Positions 8,375-17,363 of a stretch of 64,000 bases of DNA are shown piece by piece. A program made the translations under genes and the position numbers. Below the pieces are notes generated by a model that made no database searches, had not been told where the DNA came from, and saw only the letters and a list, made by a program, of their open reading frames with translations. This stretch comes from Clostridium lundense DSM 17049. Lineage in GTDB: Bacteria > Bacillota > Clostridia > Clostridiales > Clostridiaceae. The stretch lies in assembly GCF_000619945.1 (NCBI RefSeq), contig NZ_JHVC01000019.1, positions 1-64,000 of the forward strand, read 5' to 3'. How positions within the stretch are numbered: the stretch's first letter is position 1; each line of letters begins with the position of its first letter.

Positions 8375-8836
8375 ATGGTGTATATAGTACTTGCATTTAT
8401 AACTGGAGCTATGGTTATTTTATCAATGGTAATAAACTCTCGATTAGGAAAGAAAATGGGAGTATTGCAAGGAACATTTATAAATTATGTAGTAGGTTTA
8501 GTGGGGATTTTTATAGTACTACTTGTAAAAGAACGAGGAATAGTTATATTTACATATAAATTATATAATATTCCTGTATGGGCATATTTAGGAGGGGTAA
8601 TAGGTGTTATGGTAGTGGCTATATCTAATGTTGTAATACCTAAAATTCCAACTATATATTCAACCCTATTAATATTTATTGGACAAATTGTAACAGGAAT
8701 AGTTATAGATTTCATAACTGTTAATGTAGTTTCTAAAGGAAAAATTATAGGAAGTATTCTTATATTGGGAGGACTTTGGTATAACTTTTATATAGATAAA
8801 CAAGAATTATCTAAGGAAGAAATTGAACAAGCCTAA
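8375..8836 (+). CDS. DMT-type small membrane transporter, YdcZ family, second subunit
   Basis: 153 residues, ATG after AGGAGGAGAG. Five predicted membrane segments, with INSRLGKKMGVLQGTFINYVVG as the family signature near the N-terminus and VVIPKIPTIYSTLLIFIGQIVTG in the middle. Its N-terminal half matches the layout of the partner just upstream. The C-terminal charged tail (KQELSKEEIEQA) is extra. The ten-base gap implies co-transcription. Export or import of a small metabolite is inferred; no substrate evidence is visible. Confidence 0.75.
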   Translation: MVYIVLAFITGAMVILSMVINSRLGKKMGVLQGTFINYVVGLVGIFIVLLVKERGIVIFTYKLYNIPVWAYLGGVIGVMVVAISNVVIPKIPTIYSTLLIFIGQIVTGIVIDFITVNVVSKGKIIGSILILGGLWYNFYIDKQELSKEEIEQA

Positions 8837-8972
8837 ATTCTTGCTAAATTAGCTAATTAACGACTTTAAACATAATCGTGTTATTGTAAAATAATTCATA
8901 AAATGTTATTATTAATACAAAAGTTACAAAATATTAAAGCGATTTTAGTTTTGCGTTAAGGGGTTGATGGGA

Positions 8973-10037
8973 ATGACCAATAGAATAGTTTGTACTAATG
9001 TAAACGATTTAGTACCGGGAATGATTGTTGCTGAGAATATAGTGACTAATAATTCTATCTTGGTATCTAAGGGAGTAGAAATTACTGATGGTATAATAAG
9101 AAAGTTAAAAAGGGTCTATTTTCAAAGTACTTTACCAATATATGATTTAAATGATAATAAAGAAGATACTAGAAAAAGTGATAAAAAAACAATAGAAGAA
9201 GTTCAATCAAGTGTGAAAAGGTTTTCTCAGAATATTGAGAATATGTTTCAACATATTAAATGTGATGGCAGAGCTAATATGAATGAAATAAGAAATTTTT
9301 CTAAAAAAATTATGAATGAACTAGATTCTCCAAGCACTATAGTTAAAAATATAGTTTTGGAAGGTAGTGGGGAAGATTGTATATTTAAGCATTCCGTAAA
9401 TGTAGCGGCTTTAAGTTTACTTTTGGGTAAATGGATATGCTATGATAAAATAAAATTAAACTTACTAGTTTATTCAGCTATATTGCACGATTTTGGTAAG
9501 AGCAAAATAGATAATAGTATATTAAATAAACCAACAAGACTTACAGAAAGAGAGAGGGAAGAAATAAGAAAACATCCAGTAATAGCTTATAATTTAGTCA
9601 AAAATATGACTCTTTTAAATTCATCTGTTGGATATGGAATATTAATGCATCATGAAAGACTTGATGGTTCGGGATATCCTTTAGGGTTAAAGGGGGACAG
9701 AATAAATGAATTTGCAAAAATTATAGCTATAGCGGATACTTTTGATGCATTGAATTCTGATAGAATTTATAGAAAAAAAGCAGATCCTTTTAGTGCATTA
9801 GAGATTATTCAAAGAAATAGTTTAGGAAAATTAGATTATAATTACAGCAAAATATTTATAGAACATATAATAAATTATTATATAGGAGAGAGAGTTTTGC
9901 TTAATAATGATTGTATATGTAAAATAATACATATCGATATAAATAACTTGTCATGCCCGTTGCTTCTTAGTAACGATAACTTTATAGATTTAAAGGAACA
10001 TAGAAATTTAAGAGTTACATCTCTAGTTATAGACTAA
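8973..10037 (+). CDS. HD-GYP domain protein, probable cyclic di-GMP phosphodiesterase
   Basis: 354 residues from ATG 8973, nine bases after GGGG. Earlier in-frame TTG and ATG codons at 8964 and 8967 sit too close to the site. A short N-terminal region (VNDLVPGMIVAENI, about 10-45) is the usual companion of HD-GYP proteins. The catalytic domain holds H140 (KHSVNVAAL), HD at 172-173 (LHDFGKSKID), H201 in RKHPVIAY, and HHERLDGSGYP at 226-236, so all HD-GYP metal and signature residues are present. Hydrolysis of c-di-GMP is known for this family. No sensor domain or membrane segment is seen. It is monocistronic, with a strong terminator. Confidence 0.88.
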   Translation: MTNRIVCTNVNDLVPGMIVAENIVTNNSILVSKGVEITDGIIRKLKRVYFQSTLPIYDLNDNKEDTRKSDKKTIEEVQSSVKRFSQNIENMFQHIKCDGRANMNEIRNFSKKIMNELDSPSTIVKNIVLEGSGEDCIFKHSVNVAALSLLLGKWICYDKIKLNLLVYSAILHDFGKSKIDNSILNKPTRLTEREREEIRKHPVIAYNLVKNMTLLNSSVGYGILMHHERLDGSGYPLGLKGDRINEFAKIIAIADTFDALNSDRIYRKKADPFSALEIIQRNSLGKLDYNYSKIFIEHIINYYIGERVLLNNDCICKIIHIDINNLSCPLLLSNDNFIDLKEHRNLRVTSLVID

Positions 10038-10040
10038 TTA

Positions 10041-10066
10041 AAAAAGACGACAATTGTCGTCTTTTT
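10041..10066. terminator. Bidirectional terminator
   Basis: AAAAAGACGACAA-TTGTCGTCTTTTT, a perfect 26-base palindrome between the convergent HD-GYP and YvlD-like genes. Confidence 0.85.
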
Positions 10067-10071
10067 ATATA

Positions 10072-10434
10072 TTACATAACTCTGCCTGGTAATATAGCAT
10101 CTATTATTCCAATAACTATTGCAGCTAATATAGCGCCTATTATAGATACCCTCATGTTAGGAACTATAAATTGCGTTATGTATATTATTATAGCCGCAAT
10201 AACAAATCCCTTGAAGCCTTTTCCAAAAGGCGAAGCATCAACACCCATAAGACTTTCTACTAAAGCATCTATCAATGTTATTACAACTGCTGCTAGTAAC
10301 ATTGACCACATTCCTGTAATACTAAAGCCAGGAGTAAAAAAGGATGTTACGCCTAAAACAATTGCTGTTAATATAAGCCTTATTATATAGTGCATTATAC
10401 CTGGCCTTTCTCTTTCAGTGTTTTTATCACCCAT
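10072..10434 (-). CDS. YvlD-like small membrane protein (phage-holin-4 superfamily)
   Basis: 120 residues, ATG after AAAGGAGG. Four hydrophobic segments follow the charged N-terminus (GDKNTERERPG): about 15-35, 42-60, 72-92 and 95-115. The pattern IIRLILTAIVLGVTSFFTPGF and a glycine- and alanine-rich last helix fit the Phage_holin_4_2 family, whose chromosomal members such as B. subtilis YvlD are linked to envelope stress. The name does not mean it lyses cells, and there is no phage context. Confidence 0.7.
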   Translation of the reverse strand: MGDKNTERERPGIMHYIIRLILTAIVLGVTSFFTPGFSITGMWSMLLAAVVITLIDALVESLMGVDASPFGKGFKGFVIAAIIIYITQFIVPNMRVSIIGAILAAIVIGIIDAILPGRVM

Positions 10435-10588
10435 AATTTTTATCCTCCTTTATAAAGTAGATAATTGATATACATATATTATGTGCATAAAAACTAAAAA
10501 TATTTAAAAAATTTTTAATGTAATTTTAATGTTTTAAAGTTATAATAAAATTAATAACAAATGTTGAAATATGGAGGGAAAAATACTA

Positions 10589-11251
10589 ATGGAAATTTTA
10601 TCAAATTTTATTGATGTAATATTACATATTGATAAGTATTTAAATGTAATAATACAAAACTATGGCATTTGGACCTATGCACTACTTTTTACAATTATTT
10701 TTTGTGAAACTGGATTAGTAGTAATGCCATTTTTACCAGGGGACTCTGTTCTTTTTGCAACAGGTGCGTTAGCAGCTTCAGGATCAATGAATATATTAAC
10801 GCTTTTTGTCATATTTTATGTATCAGCTATATTAGGTGATACAGTTAATTATTATATTGGAAAAAAGGTTGGATATAAAATTTTAGAAAAAGAAGAGGTT
10901 AAGTTTATTAATAAGGAATATTTAAAAAAGGCACATAAATTCTACCAAAAGCATGGAGCTATTACCATAGTTTTAGCTAGATTTATACCTATAATAAGAA
11001 CTTTTGCACCATTTGTTGCAGGGGTTGGAGAAATGTCTTATCCAAAGTTTATTACCTACAACTTTTTAGGTGGACTAGTATGGGTATCATTATTTTTAGG
11101 TGGAGGATACTTCTTTGGAAACTTGCCGTTTATTAAACAGAACTTTTCTCATGTTTTAATAGGAATTATAATAGTTTCTGTTTTACCAGCAGTTATTGGT
11201 TTTATAAAAGAAAAGAGAAATGCTGGAGTTAATGAAGGAGAGGCCGCATAA
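10589..11251 (+). CDS. DedA-family membrane protein
   Basis: 220 residues from ATG 10589, ten bases after GGAGG. The longer frame from 10571 has no ribosome binding site of its own. DedA hallmarks are ETGLVVMPFLPGDSVLFATGAL at about 45-66, ILGDTVNYYIGKKVG, and ARFIPIIRTFAPFVAGVGEM in the second half (the R and P residues of this segment are essential in studied DedA proteins). Five to six membrane helices. Members act in lipid or proton-coupled transport and envelope homeostasis, and some flip undecaprenyl phosphate; which role applies here cannot be told. Its transcript probably ends in the hairpin inside the downstream repeat element. Confidence 0.85.
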   Translation: MEILSNFIDVILHIDKYLNVIIQNYGIWTYALLFTIIFCETGLVVMPFLPGDSVLFATGALAASGSMNILTLFVIFYVSAILGDTVNYYIGKKVGYKILEKEEVKFINKEYLKKAHKFYQKHGAITIVLARFIPIIRTFAPFVAGVGEMSYPKFITYNFLGGLVWVSLFLGGGYFFGNLPFIKQNFSHVLIGIIIVSVLPAVIGFIKEKRNAGVNEGEAA

Positions 11252-11619
11252 AAAAGAGCGAAGCACTTTTTTAGAGCACAGAGCATAGATGACAGAGTAC
11301 AGATAAGAAGAATTTTTCGCCATTGACATTACGAAAAATTTAAAATAGAGCTTATACCGAGGTTATTTTAAAAACGCCTATGAGATTAAAAAACTGATTT
11401 CTGTATTAAACAGGAATCAGTTTTTAATTTCATATATTAATTGCAGTCATAGGATAAGTTCTTCTAATCTTCAGCCATTTTCAACTCTCAATTTTAAATT
11501 TACAATAGCGAAAGGGAAAAAGTCTCTATTACAATTCAATCCTGGTTATTCACTTCTAAAAATTCTCTGTACTCTGTGCTCTGTAATCTGCACTCTGAAA
11601 AAAATTGGTCACAATTTTT
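11252..11619. repeat. Dispersed repeat element with imperfect terminal inverted repeats (copy E1)
   Basis: The whole gap between DedA and the DEAD-box gene. The left end has a small hairpin (AAAAAAG..CTTTTTT), then AGAGCACAGAGCATAGATGA (11273-). The right end, CTCTGTACTCTGTGCTCTGT (11565-), is its approximate reverse complement, followed by AAAAATTGGTCACAATTTTTT. Copy E2 at 44293-44611 has the same ends and copy E0 at 149-240 the same left 90 bases, while the middles differ. No reading frame is present, so it is MITE-like or a modular intergenic repeat. No target-site duplication could be made out. Confidence 0.65.
11388..11425 (+). terminator. Hairpin terminator inside repeat E1
   Basis: AAAAAACTGATTTCTGT pairs with ACAGGAATCAGTTTTT over a five-base loop. 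It is the first strong terminator-like hairpin after dedA; the A and T flanks allow either direction. Confidence 0.65.
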
Positions 11620-12762
11620 TTATTGCAGGCTATGAATAGTTCCTCTATATATTTCTTTGCCTTCAATTTTTATATTTAATTCTTTCTCATATTTTCTAAT
11701 AAGTGAAGTTTCTTTTTCTGTGACTACAGAAATAGCAGTACCTAAGTTTCCAGCTCTGCCAGTTCTGCCTACTCTATGTAAATATTCTTTTGGATCCTCA
11801 GATAAATCTAAATTAAATATATGAGATACACCTTTTACGTCTAAGCCTCTAGCAGCTAAATCTGAAGCTATTAAAAGCTGAATTTTACCTTGTCTAAAAC
11901 CTTCTAAGGCTTTCTTACGTTCTTCTTTTGAAGCACTTCCATATATTGCATAGGCGTTAATATGATGGTATTGAAGTTTTAATGTAGTCAATTCTATTTC
12001 TTCACCTTTATTAATAAACACAATAGCTTTTTCAGGTTTTATTGAGGCTACTAATTTTCTTAAAGTTTCAATTTTATCTCTTTGTTCTGCGACAAAATAC
12101 ATGTGGTTAATGCTAGGGTTAACTACTATTTTTTCTTCAGCTTTTATAAATTTTGCTTCCTTCATTAAATCTTTTGCTATATTGAGTGTTCTTTCATTTA
12201 TAGTAGCTGAAAATACCATTAGTTGTCTGTCTCTCATGGTAGTCTTTATAACATCTTTTACTCCAGATAGATTTCTTTCATCAAGTAATCTATCGCCTTC
12301 ATCTATAACAATAGTTTTAATAGTATGAGCTGTTATTTTTTTCTTTTTTATAAGTTCAAATATTCTTCCAGTAGAACCTACAATTATATGAGGTTTTTCT
12401 TTTAATTTTTCAATTTGTCTTTTTATATTTACTTCTCCTATAATAGGGGTAGAAGTTATAGGCATTTCAGAGTTTTTAGATAAAAGTTTTATTTCATTAT
12501 CTATTTGCATAACTAATTCATGAGTTGGAGCTAATATAATTGCCTGCATTTCTCTTTTAGTTGCATCTACTTTTTGAAATATAGGAAGTAAATAAGCTAA
12601 AGTTTTCCCACTTCCTGTTTCAGATTGCCCTATTATATCTATATTTTCTAATGCTAATGGAATTGCTTTTATCTGTATATCTGTAGGTTCAGATATACCT
12701 TCTTTCTTTAAACCTTCTACTAATTTTGAATCTAAATTTAATTTATCAAATGAATTTACCAT
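11620..12762 (-). CDS. DEAD-box RNA helicase with DEGD motif II
   Basis: 380 residues from the ATG at 12762, which follows AAAGGAGATAGAT; the longer frame to 12789 lacks a site. Ordered helicase motifs: Q motif (SEPTDIQIKAIPLAL), Walker A SETGSGKT at 47-54, APTHELVMQ, DEGD at 154-157, SAT at 185-187, FINKG, SDLAARGLDVKGV and HRVGRTGRAG. Motif II is DEGD, not DEAD. The acidic residues for Mg-ATP are kept, so activity is expected. The protein stops soon after the second RecA domain, with no RNA-binding tail, so it is a minimal helicase, perhaps in RNA decay or ribosome assembly. It is convergent with dedA across repeat E1. Confidence 0.88.
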   Translation of the reverse strand: MVNSFDKLNLDSKLVEGLKKEGISEPTDIQIKAIPLALENIDIIGQSETGSGKTLAYLLPIFQKVDATKREMQAIILAPTHELVMQIDNEIKLLSKNSEMPITSTPIIGEVNIKRQIEKLKEKPHIIVGSTGRIFELIKKKKITAHTIKTIVIDEGDRLLDERNLSGVKDVIKTTMRDRQLMVFSATINERTLNIAKDLMKEAKFIKAEEKIVVNPSINHMYFVAEQRDKIETLRKLVASIKPEKAIVFINKGEEIELTTLKLQYHHINAYAIYGSASKEERKKALEGFRQGKIQLLIASDLAARGLDVKGVSHIFNLDLSEDPKEYLHRVGRTGRAGNLGTAISVVTEKETSLIRKYEKELNIKIEGKEIYRGTIHSLQ

Positions 12763-12990
12763 ATCTATCTCCTTTAAAATTAAATACACTATTTAAATAA
12801 TATTGGTATATTATTAGTATTAAAAACTTCTATAATTCTATACTTAGCTTATGTTTTTGTCAATAAATTATAATGTCGATTAATGTATAAAAATAAAGAA
12901 AAATATATAAATAAGTTCAAAAAACATACGACAATATATAAAATAAGAAATAAGTTACATAGCATAGAAAAAGTTGGGGGGCGTGATAAA

Positions 12991-14688
12991 ATGCATATAT
13001 CTAAATTATTAAAAATTATTCAAAGTACATTCATATTAATAATACTTGCTCTTATAGGAATAGTATATTATTTAAACATTAGTTACAATGAGGAAAGAAA
13101 AACAGTAAATACTCAGATGGAATTGAAGCAATTAGGAATAGATTTAGGTACGGCTTCCGATTATTTAACTGACCAAGCTAGAAGATATGTACAGTTTGGA
13201 GAAGAAAAATATTATAATAACTATTGGAAAGAAGTTAATGAAACAAAAACTCGTGATAAAGTAGTGAGTAGGTTGAAGGAATTAAACACACCACAAAATG
13301 AGTTGGAATTAATAGAAAAAGCTAAACAAAATTCTGATGGTTTAATTGCTGTGGAGGAAGAATCTTTTAAAGCAACAAAGAACAAAGATTTTGATAAGGC
13401 AAGAAAACTCATGTTTGGAAAGGAATATGACAACTATAAAGATGAAATAAAAAAGCCTATATCAGAATTTCAAGAAAAGATGAACAATAGAGCTGCAAAG
13501 CAAACAGAGGATATAGGAAATAGAGTGAAAGTATTATTAGTTATAACTAATATGCTAATAGTCCTTATAGGAATAATTATAATTTTAGCACTTATAGTAC
13601 TTAATAAGAAAATATCAAAGCCTATCAATAAAATTAAAGAGGAATTAAATAATTTAGCACAGCGTGGTGGAGATTTAACCCAAAAAATAAATGTAAATTC
13701 TAAGGATGAAATAGGGGAGCTTTCCCACATTATAAATGATTTCTTAGAAACCCTTAGAAAAATGCTTTTAGTTGTTAAAAGCAATTCTTTAAATATAGAA
13801 CAAAATTCTTCAAGTTTAAATTCTATTTCAGAAGAAATGTCCATTTCTTCTAAAAATGTATCAATAGCCATAAGTGATGTAGCTAGTGGTACAGGAGATC
13901 AAGCACAGGATTTAGTAAATATAACCTCAGCGCTAAATGATTTTGCAAAAGAGCTTAATGAAATGATAGATTCAATAGGAAACATAAATAGAAGTTCAGT
14001 AATAATTGAAAGTACTGCAAATGAAAGTTCAGATAATATGGCATCTTTAATAGAATCTGTAAAGAAAGTAGATAATAATTTTAAAAACTTTGCTGAAAAA
14101 ATAAATTTACTGGGAAGTAATATTGAAAAAGTAAATGAAATAACAAATATAATTAATAGTATCTCAGAACAAACTAATCTTTTAGCTTTAAATGCAGCAA
14201 TTGAAGCGGCAAGAGTAGGTGAAAGCGGAAAGGGATTTGCAGTAGTAGCAGAAGAAATTAGAAAGTTAGCTGGACAAAGTAGAGAATCTGCTGAGGGTAT
14301 TACAAACTTAATTAGTAATGTTTATAATGAAACTACTTCAATTGTTAGATCCTCTGAAGAAATAAATAAGGAGCTAGCAGATCAAGTAAATATTATAAAT
14401 AATTCAATGAAATCTTTTGAAAATATATTAAACTCAATTGATGATATAATACCTAAGATTCAAAATTTAAATAATGGGTCTTCACATTTGAATGAGGAAA
14501 AAGAAAATATTTTATGTAAGATAGAAAATTCTTCTTCTATAGCAGAAGAAGTATCTGCATCAGCGGAGGAGATATCAGCTTCTATTGAAGAGATGACTAT
14601 ACAGGCTAATAAGGTTGCCGATTCTTCAAAGGAACTTAAAAACATAACGGATACTATGATTGAAAGTATAAATAAGTTTAAACTATAA
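12991..14688 (+). CDS. Methyl-accepting chemotaxis protein, transmembrane
   Basis: 565 residues from ATG 12991 after TTGGGGGGCGTG; a 36-residue extension to 12883 is polar, lacks a site and would precede the membrane helix. TM1 at about 9-29, an extracellular helical domain of about 150 residues rich in K and E (four-helix-bundle type), TM2 at about 178-200, HAMP (KKISKPINKIKEELNNL), then the cytoplasmic signalling coiled coil with hairpin tip EQTNLLALNAAIEAAR and GKGFAVVAEEIRKLA. It should pass an extracellular signal to CheA/CheW. The ligand is unknown. Monocistronic, with its own terminator. Confidence 0.9.
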   Translation: MHISKLLKIIQSTFILIILALIGIVYYLNISYNEERKTVNTQMELKQLGIDLGTASDYLTDQARRYVQFGEEKYYNNYWKEVNETKTRDKVVSRLKELNTPQNELELIEKAKQNSDGLIAVEEESFKATKNKDFDKARKLMFGKEYDNYKDEIKKPISEFQEKMNNRAAKQTEDIGNRVKVLLVITNMLIVLIGIIIILALIVLNKKISKPINKIKEELNNLAQRGGDLTQKINVNSKDEIGELSHIINDFLETLRKMLLVVKSNSLNIEQNSSSLNSISEEMSISSKNVSIAISDVASGTGDQAQDLVNITSALNDFAKELNEMIDSIGNINRSSVIIESTANESSDNMASLIESVKKVDNNFKNFAEKINLLGSNIEKVNEITNIINSISEQTNLLALNAAIEAARVGESGKGFAVVAEEIRKLAGQSRESAEGITNLISNVYNETTSIVRSSEEINKELADQVNIINNSMKSFENILNSIDDIIPKIQNLNNGSSHLNEEKENILCKIENSSSIAEEVSASAEEISASIEEMTIQANKVADSSKELKNITDTMIESINKFKL

Positions 14689-14694
14689 ATATTA

Positions 14695-14739
14695 TTAGCC
14701 GTAATTATTTTGAGTTAATTAGCAAAATATTACGGCTAA
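14695..14739 (+). terminator. Terminator of the chemoreceptor gene
   Basis: TTAGCCGTAAT and ATTACGGCTAA form an eleven-base stem around an AT-rich loop, followed by a T-rich stretch, seven bases past the stop codon. Confidence 0.75.
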
Positions 14740-14778
14740 TATTTATTTTTACCCAAAGTATAAACTTCTAATTGTAAT

Positions 14779-15654
14779 ATGTGTAAGAAAAATTTTAATT
14801 ATTATATTATAATAGGGTTATTAGTATCAGAATATAAAAAATATGGATGTGAGAACTTGGTAGATAATAAAAATGAAAATGTATTGATAACAGGAGCATC
14901 TTCAGGAATAGGATATGAATTGGCTAAAGTGTTTGCTAAAAATGGTTATAATCTTATACTTGTAGCTAGAAGAGTAGATATATTAGAAGAATTAAAAGAA
15001 AGCTTATCAAAAGAGTATGATATAATGGTAAAAGTAATAGGAATAGATTTGATAAAGCCCAATTCAGTAGAGTATGTATTTGAACAAATTAAAAATTGTA
15101 AATTGAGTATAGATATACTTGTTAATAATGCTGGAATTGGAAGTTGTGGTCTTTTTAGTGAAACAAACTTAAAAAAAATTGAAGATACTATACAATTAAA
15201 TATAACTGCCTTAACTAAGTGTACAAAATTTGCAGTAGATGAAATGCTTAAAAGAAAAAGTGGTAAAATATTAAATGTAGCTTCTACAGGAGCTTATCAG
15301 CCAGGACCTTTAATTTCCGTATATTATGCAACAAAAGCTTATGTACTTTCTTTTTCCGAAGCTATTTATAATGAACTTAAACCATATAATGTGACTGTAA
15401 CAGCACTTTGTCCAGGAACTACAAGTACAGAGTTTTCGAAAAATGCAGGTAAAGGTGATTTGAAAAATGCTATGAGCGCTAGAAAAGTTGCAGAAATGGC
15501 TTATAAAGGTCTTATGAAAGACAAAAGAATTGTTATACCTGGGGCTTTAAATAAATTCTTAGTATGTATGTCTAAATTAATACCAAGAAGTCTATTAGCA
15601 ATTATAGTAAGAAAAATTCAATACAAGGCTATAAAGGAAATGAAGAAGAGTTAG
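14779..15654 (+). CDS. Short-chain dehydrogenase/reductase
   Basis: 291 residues as the longest frame. The ATG at 14779 has no clear ribosome binding site, and a TTG at 14857 (265 residues, closer to family length) is a fair alternative. Classical SDR features: TGASSGIG at 38-45 for NAD(P) binding, NNAG at 116-119, catalytic S169, Y182 and K186 (YYATK), and PG after strand 6. Arginines after the second strand (LVARR) favour NADPH. The basic C-terminus with LIPRSLLAIIVRKIQ resembles the DltE/YqjQ-like SDR subgroup. The substrate is unknown; an acyl or lipid role is only a guess. Confidence 0.82.
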   Translation: MCKKNFNYYIIIGLLVSEYKKYGCENLVDNKNENVLITGASSGIGYELAKVFAKNGYNLILVARRVDILEELKESLSKEYDIMVKVIGIDLIKPNSVEYVFEQIKNCKLSIDILVNNAGIGSCGLFSETNLKKIEDTIQLNITALTKCTKFAVDEMLKRKSGKILNVASTGAYQPGPLISVYYATKAYVLSFSEAIYNELKPYNVTVTALCPGTTSTEFSKNAGKGDLKNAMSARKVAEMAYKGLMKDKRIVIPGALNKFLVCMSKLIPRSLLAIIVRKIQYKAIKEMKKS

Positions 15655-15706
15655 TTTAGTTATTAAATTAGAAATATATAGATGTTTAAGGGAGGATGAA
15701 GGTAAA

Positions 15707-16270
15707 ATGAGCTATGTGAATTGTGAAAGTATTGTAACCCATATTTTGAATGCAGGTGCAACCTATGCAAAATGTTTCAGTCCAAACAATTTAGTGTTTT
15801 CAAATAAATTTAGAAACTATTGTGAAGAAAATTTATGCGGACATTATGGAACCAATTGGATGTGTCCTCCTGCAGTAGGTCCTATAGACGAATTAAAAGA
15901 AAAAGTAGTAAGATTTGAAAATGGTGTTGTATTTCAAAATGTAACAGAAGTAAGAGATATGAAGGATAAAGAAGGATTAGATAGAGCAAGGGATTCACAT
16001 AATGATTTTTTAAGAAAAATATCTAAATTTCTTAGTGAAAAGTACAAGGATGTGGATATTTTTCCAATGGGAGCAGGGCATTGTGAAATATGTGAAAGAT
16101 GTGCATATTTAGATAAAGAAAAATGCAGGCATCCAGAGATGGCATTACCTTCAGCAGAGGCATATGGTATTGACTTAGGAGAGCTATTAAAGTCTTGCGG
16201 ATTAAAATTTAGCTATTCAGAGAATTCTGTTGCTTATGTTTCATTAATATTATTTAATAATAAAGGATAG
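15707..16270 (+). CDS. DUF2284 cysteine-rich metal-binding protein
   Basis: 187 residues, ATG after GGGAGGATGAAGG. Cysteines are grouped as CEENLCGHYGTNWMCPP (about 39-56) and GHCEICERCAYLDKEKCRHP (about 126-145), the pattern of DUF2284, predicted to bind metal or an iron-sulfur cluster. The spacing CxxCxxC...C in the second group is ferredoxin-like. No membrane segment. The biochemical role of the family is not known to me. It follows the SDR gene by about 50 bases and may share its transcript. Confidence 0.78.
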   Translation: MSYVNCESIVTHILNAGATYAKCFSPNNLVFSNKFRNYCEENLCGHYGTNWMCPPAVGPIDELKEKVVRFENGVVFQNVTEVRDMKDKEGLDRARDSHNDFLRKISKFLSEKYKDVDIFPMGAGHCEICERCAYLDKEKCRHPEMALPSAEAYGIDLGELLKSCGLKFSYSENSVAYVSLILFNNKG

Positions 16271-16291
16271 CTTTTAAAAGCCATCCTTTTT
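16262..16291. terminator. Bidirectional terminator
   Basis: AAAGGATAGCTTTT pairs with AAAAGCCATCCTTT, followed by T on either strand. It overlaps the stop codon of the DUF2284 gene and lies just before the end of the convergent GDPD gene. Confidence 0.75.
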
Positions 16292-16298
16292 CTTATTG

Positions 16299-17180
16299 TT
16301 AAATTTCGTCTCTCATTGCAGATAACAAAGTTTGATTCTTTCTTTTAGCTATAATTGATTTAAGTTTATCTGGATAATCTGTTATTATATTATCTACTCC
16401 AAGGTTAATATATTTTACCATATCCTTTTCTTTATTTATTGTCCAAACGTGAACTTGTCTACCTTTTTTATGAGCTTTTTCAATAAAACTTCTATTAACA
16501 ATACGACCATCTAGACTATAAATATCTACATCCATAGATTCAAGATCTTTTAATGAATTATGAGTTATATATCCAATCTTTATGGAAGGATCTAATTTCC
16601 TAATCTGTTTTAAAACATTATAGTTTGAAGAGGTTATTATGCAATTATTTTTAAACTTTTCATTTTTAATCATATTTAGGGAATTTAGGACTAAATTTTT
16701 ATCATGACCATTAGTTTTTATTTCAATATTAAGTTTTATCTTGCCATTTGAGGCTCTTAAAATCTCATCTAAGGTAGGAATTTTTTCTCCCCTAAATTTA
16801 CTATTAAAATAACTTCCAGCATCATAGTTCTCAAGATCATGATAGGTTACTTCCCATATTTTTTTATTATGTCCACAAACTCTTTTAAAATTGTTATCGT
16901 GAAATAAAATTATTTTTCCATCTTTTGTTTCTTGTACATCAATTTCTGCATAATCTACTTCTGAATTTATTGCATATTTTATAGCACTTAAAGTATTTTC
17001 AGGAGCTTTGGAAGAATTGCCCCTATGTGCAGTTATAAAAATTTTATCATTATCCATAGGAAAGCTGAATAAAACAGTAGATGGCATAAAAATCAATGCT
17101 ATAAAAATTATAAATGGAACAAAGTTAATTAAAGATTTTTTAAATGAATAAATGAAACAATTTTTTTTACTTAAAACCAT
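16299..17180 (-). CDS. Membrane-anchored or secreted glycerophosphodiester phosphodiesterase
   Basis: 293 residues, ATG five bases after GGTGAT. A basic start and a hydrophobic segment at about 15-38 serve as signal or anchor. The GDPD barrel follows: ITAHRGNSSKAPENT (catalytic H and the metal-binding E), EIDVQETKDGKIILFHD (E, D and catalytic H), IPTLDEIL, LNIEIKT and VHVWTINKE near the end. Members split glycerophosphodiesters into glycerol-3-phosphate and an alcohol, for lipid or teichoic acid turnover. The family motifs are complete, so activity is likely. Single gene, divergent from the MORN gene. Confidence 0.88.
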   Translation of the reverse strand: MVLSKKNCFIYSFKKSLINFVPFIIFIALIFMPSTVLFSFPMDNDKIFITAHRGNSSKAPENTLSAIKYAINSEVDYAEIDVQETKDGKIILFHDNNFKRVCGHNKKIWEVTYHDLENYDAGSYFNSKFRGEKIPTLDEILRASNGKIKLNIEIKTNGHDKNLVLNSLNMIKNEKFKNNCIITSSNYNVLKQIRKLDPSIKIGYITHNSLKDLESMDVDIYSLDGRIVNRSFIEKAHKKGRQVHVWTINKEKDMVKYINLGVDNIITDYPDKLKSIIAKRKNQTLLSAMRDEI

Positions 17181-17363
17181 AGCATATCACCAACTTCCAG
17201 ATGTTAGGACTAATGTTAGTATATTTAGAATTTTCAGATATAATATAGATTTATTATAATTTATTTTGAAAAATATGTCTATATAATTTATTGTTAAATA
17301 ATGTTTGATTTAAAATATTTGTTATGATACTATATAAGAAAAATTGACATAAGGAGTAGTTGT

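Noticed and set aside
10072..10434. Holin-like protein as sign of a prophage
   Set aside because: YvlD-type chromosomal membrane proteins share the fold, and no phage structural, lysin or integrase gene is near.
12763..12990. Cyclic di-GMP riboswitch before the chemoreceptor gene
   Set aside because: The GEMM core and tetraloop sequences are absent in this AT-rich stretch.
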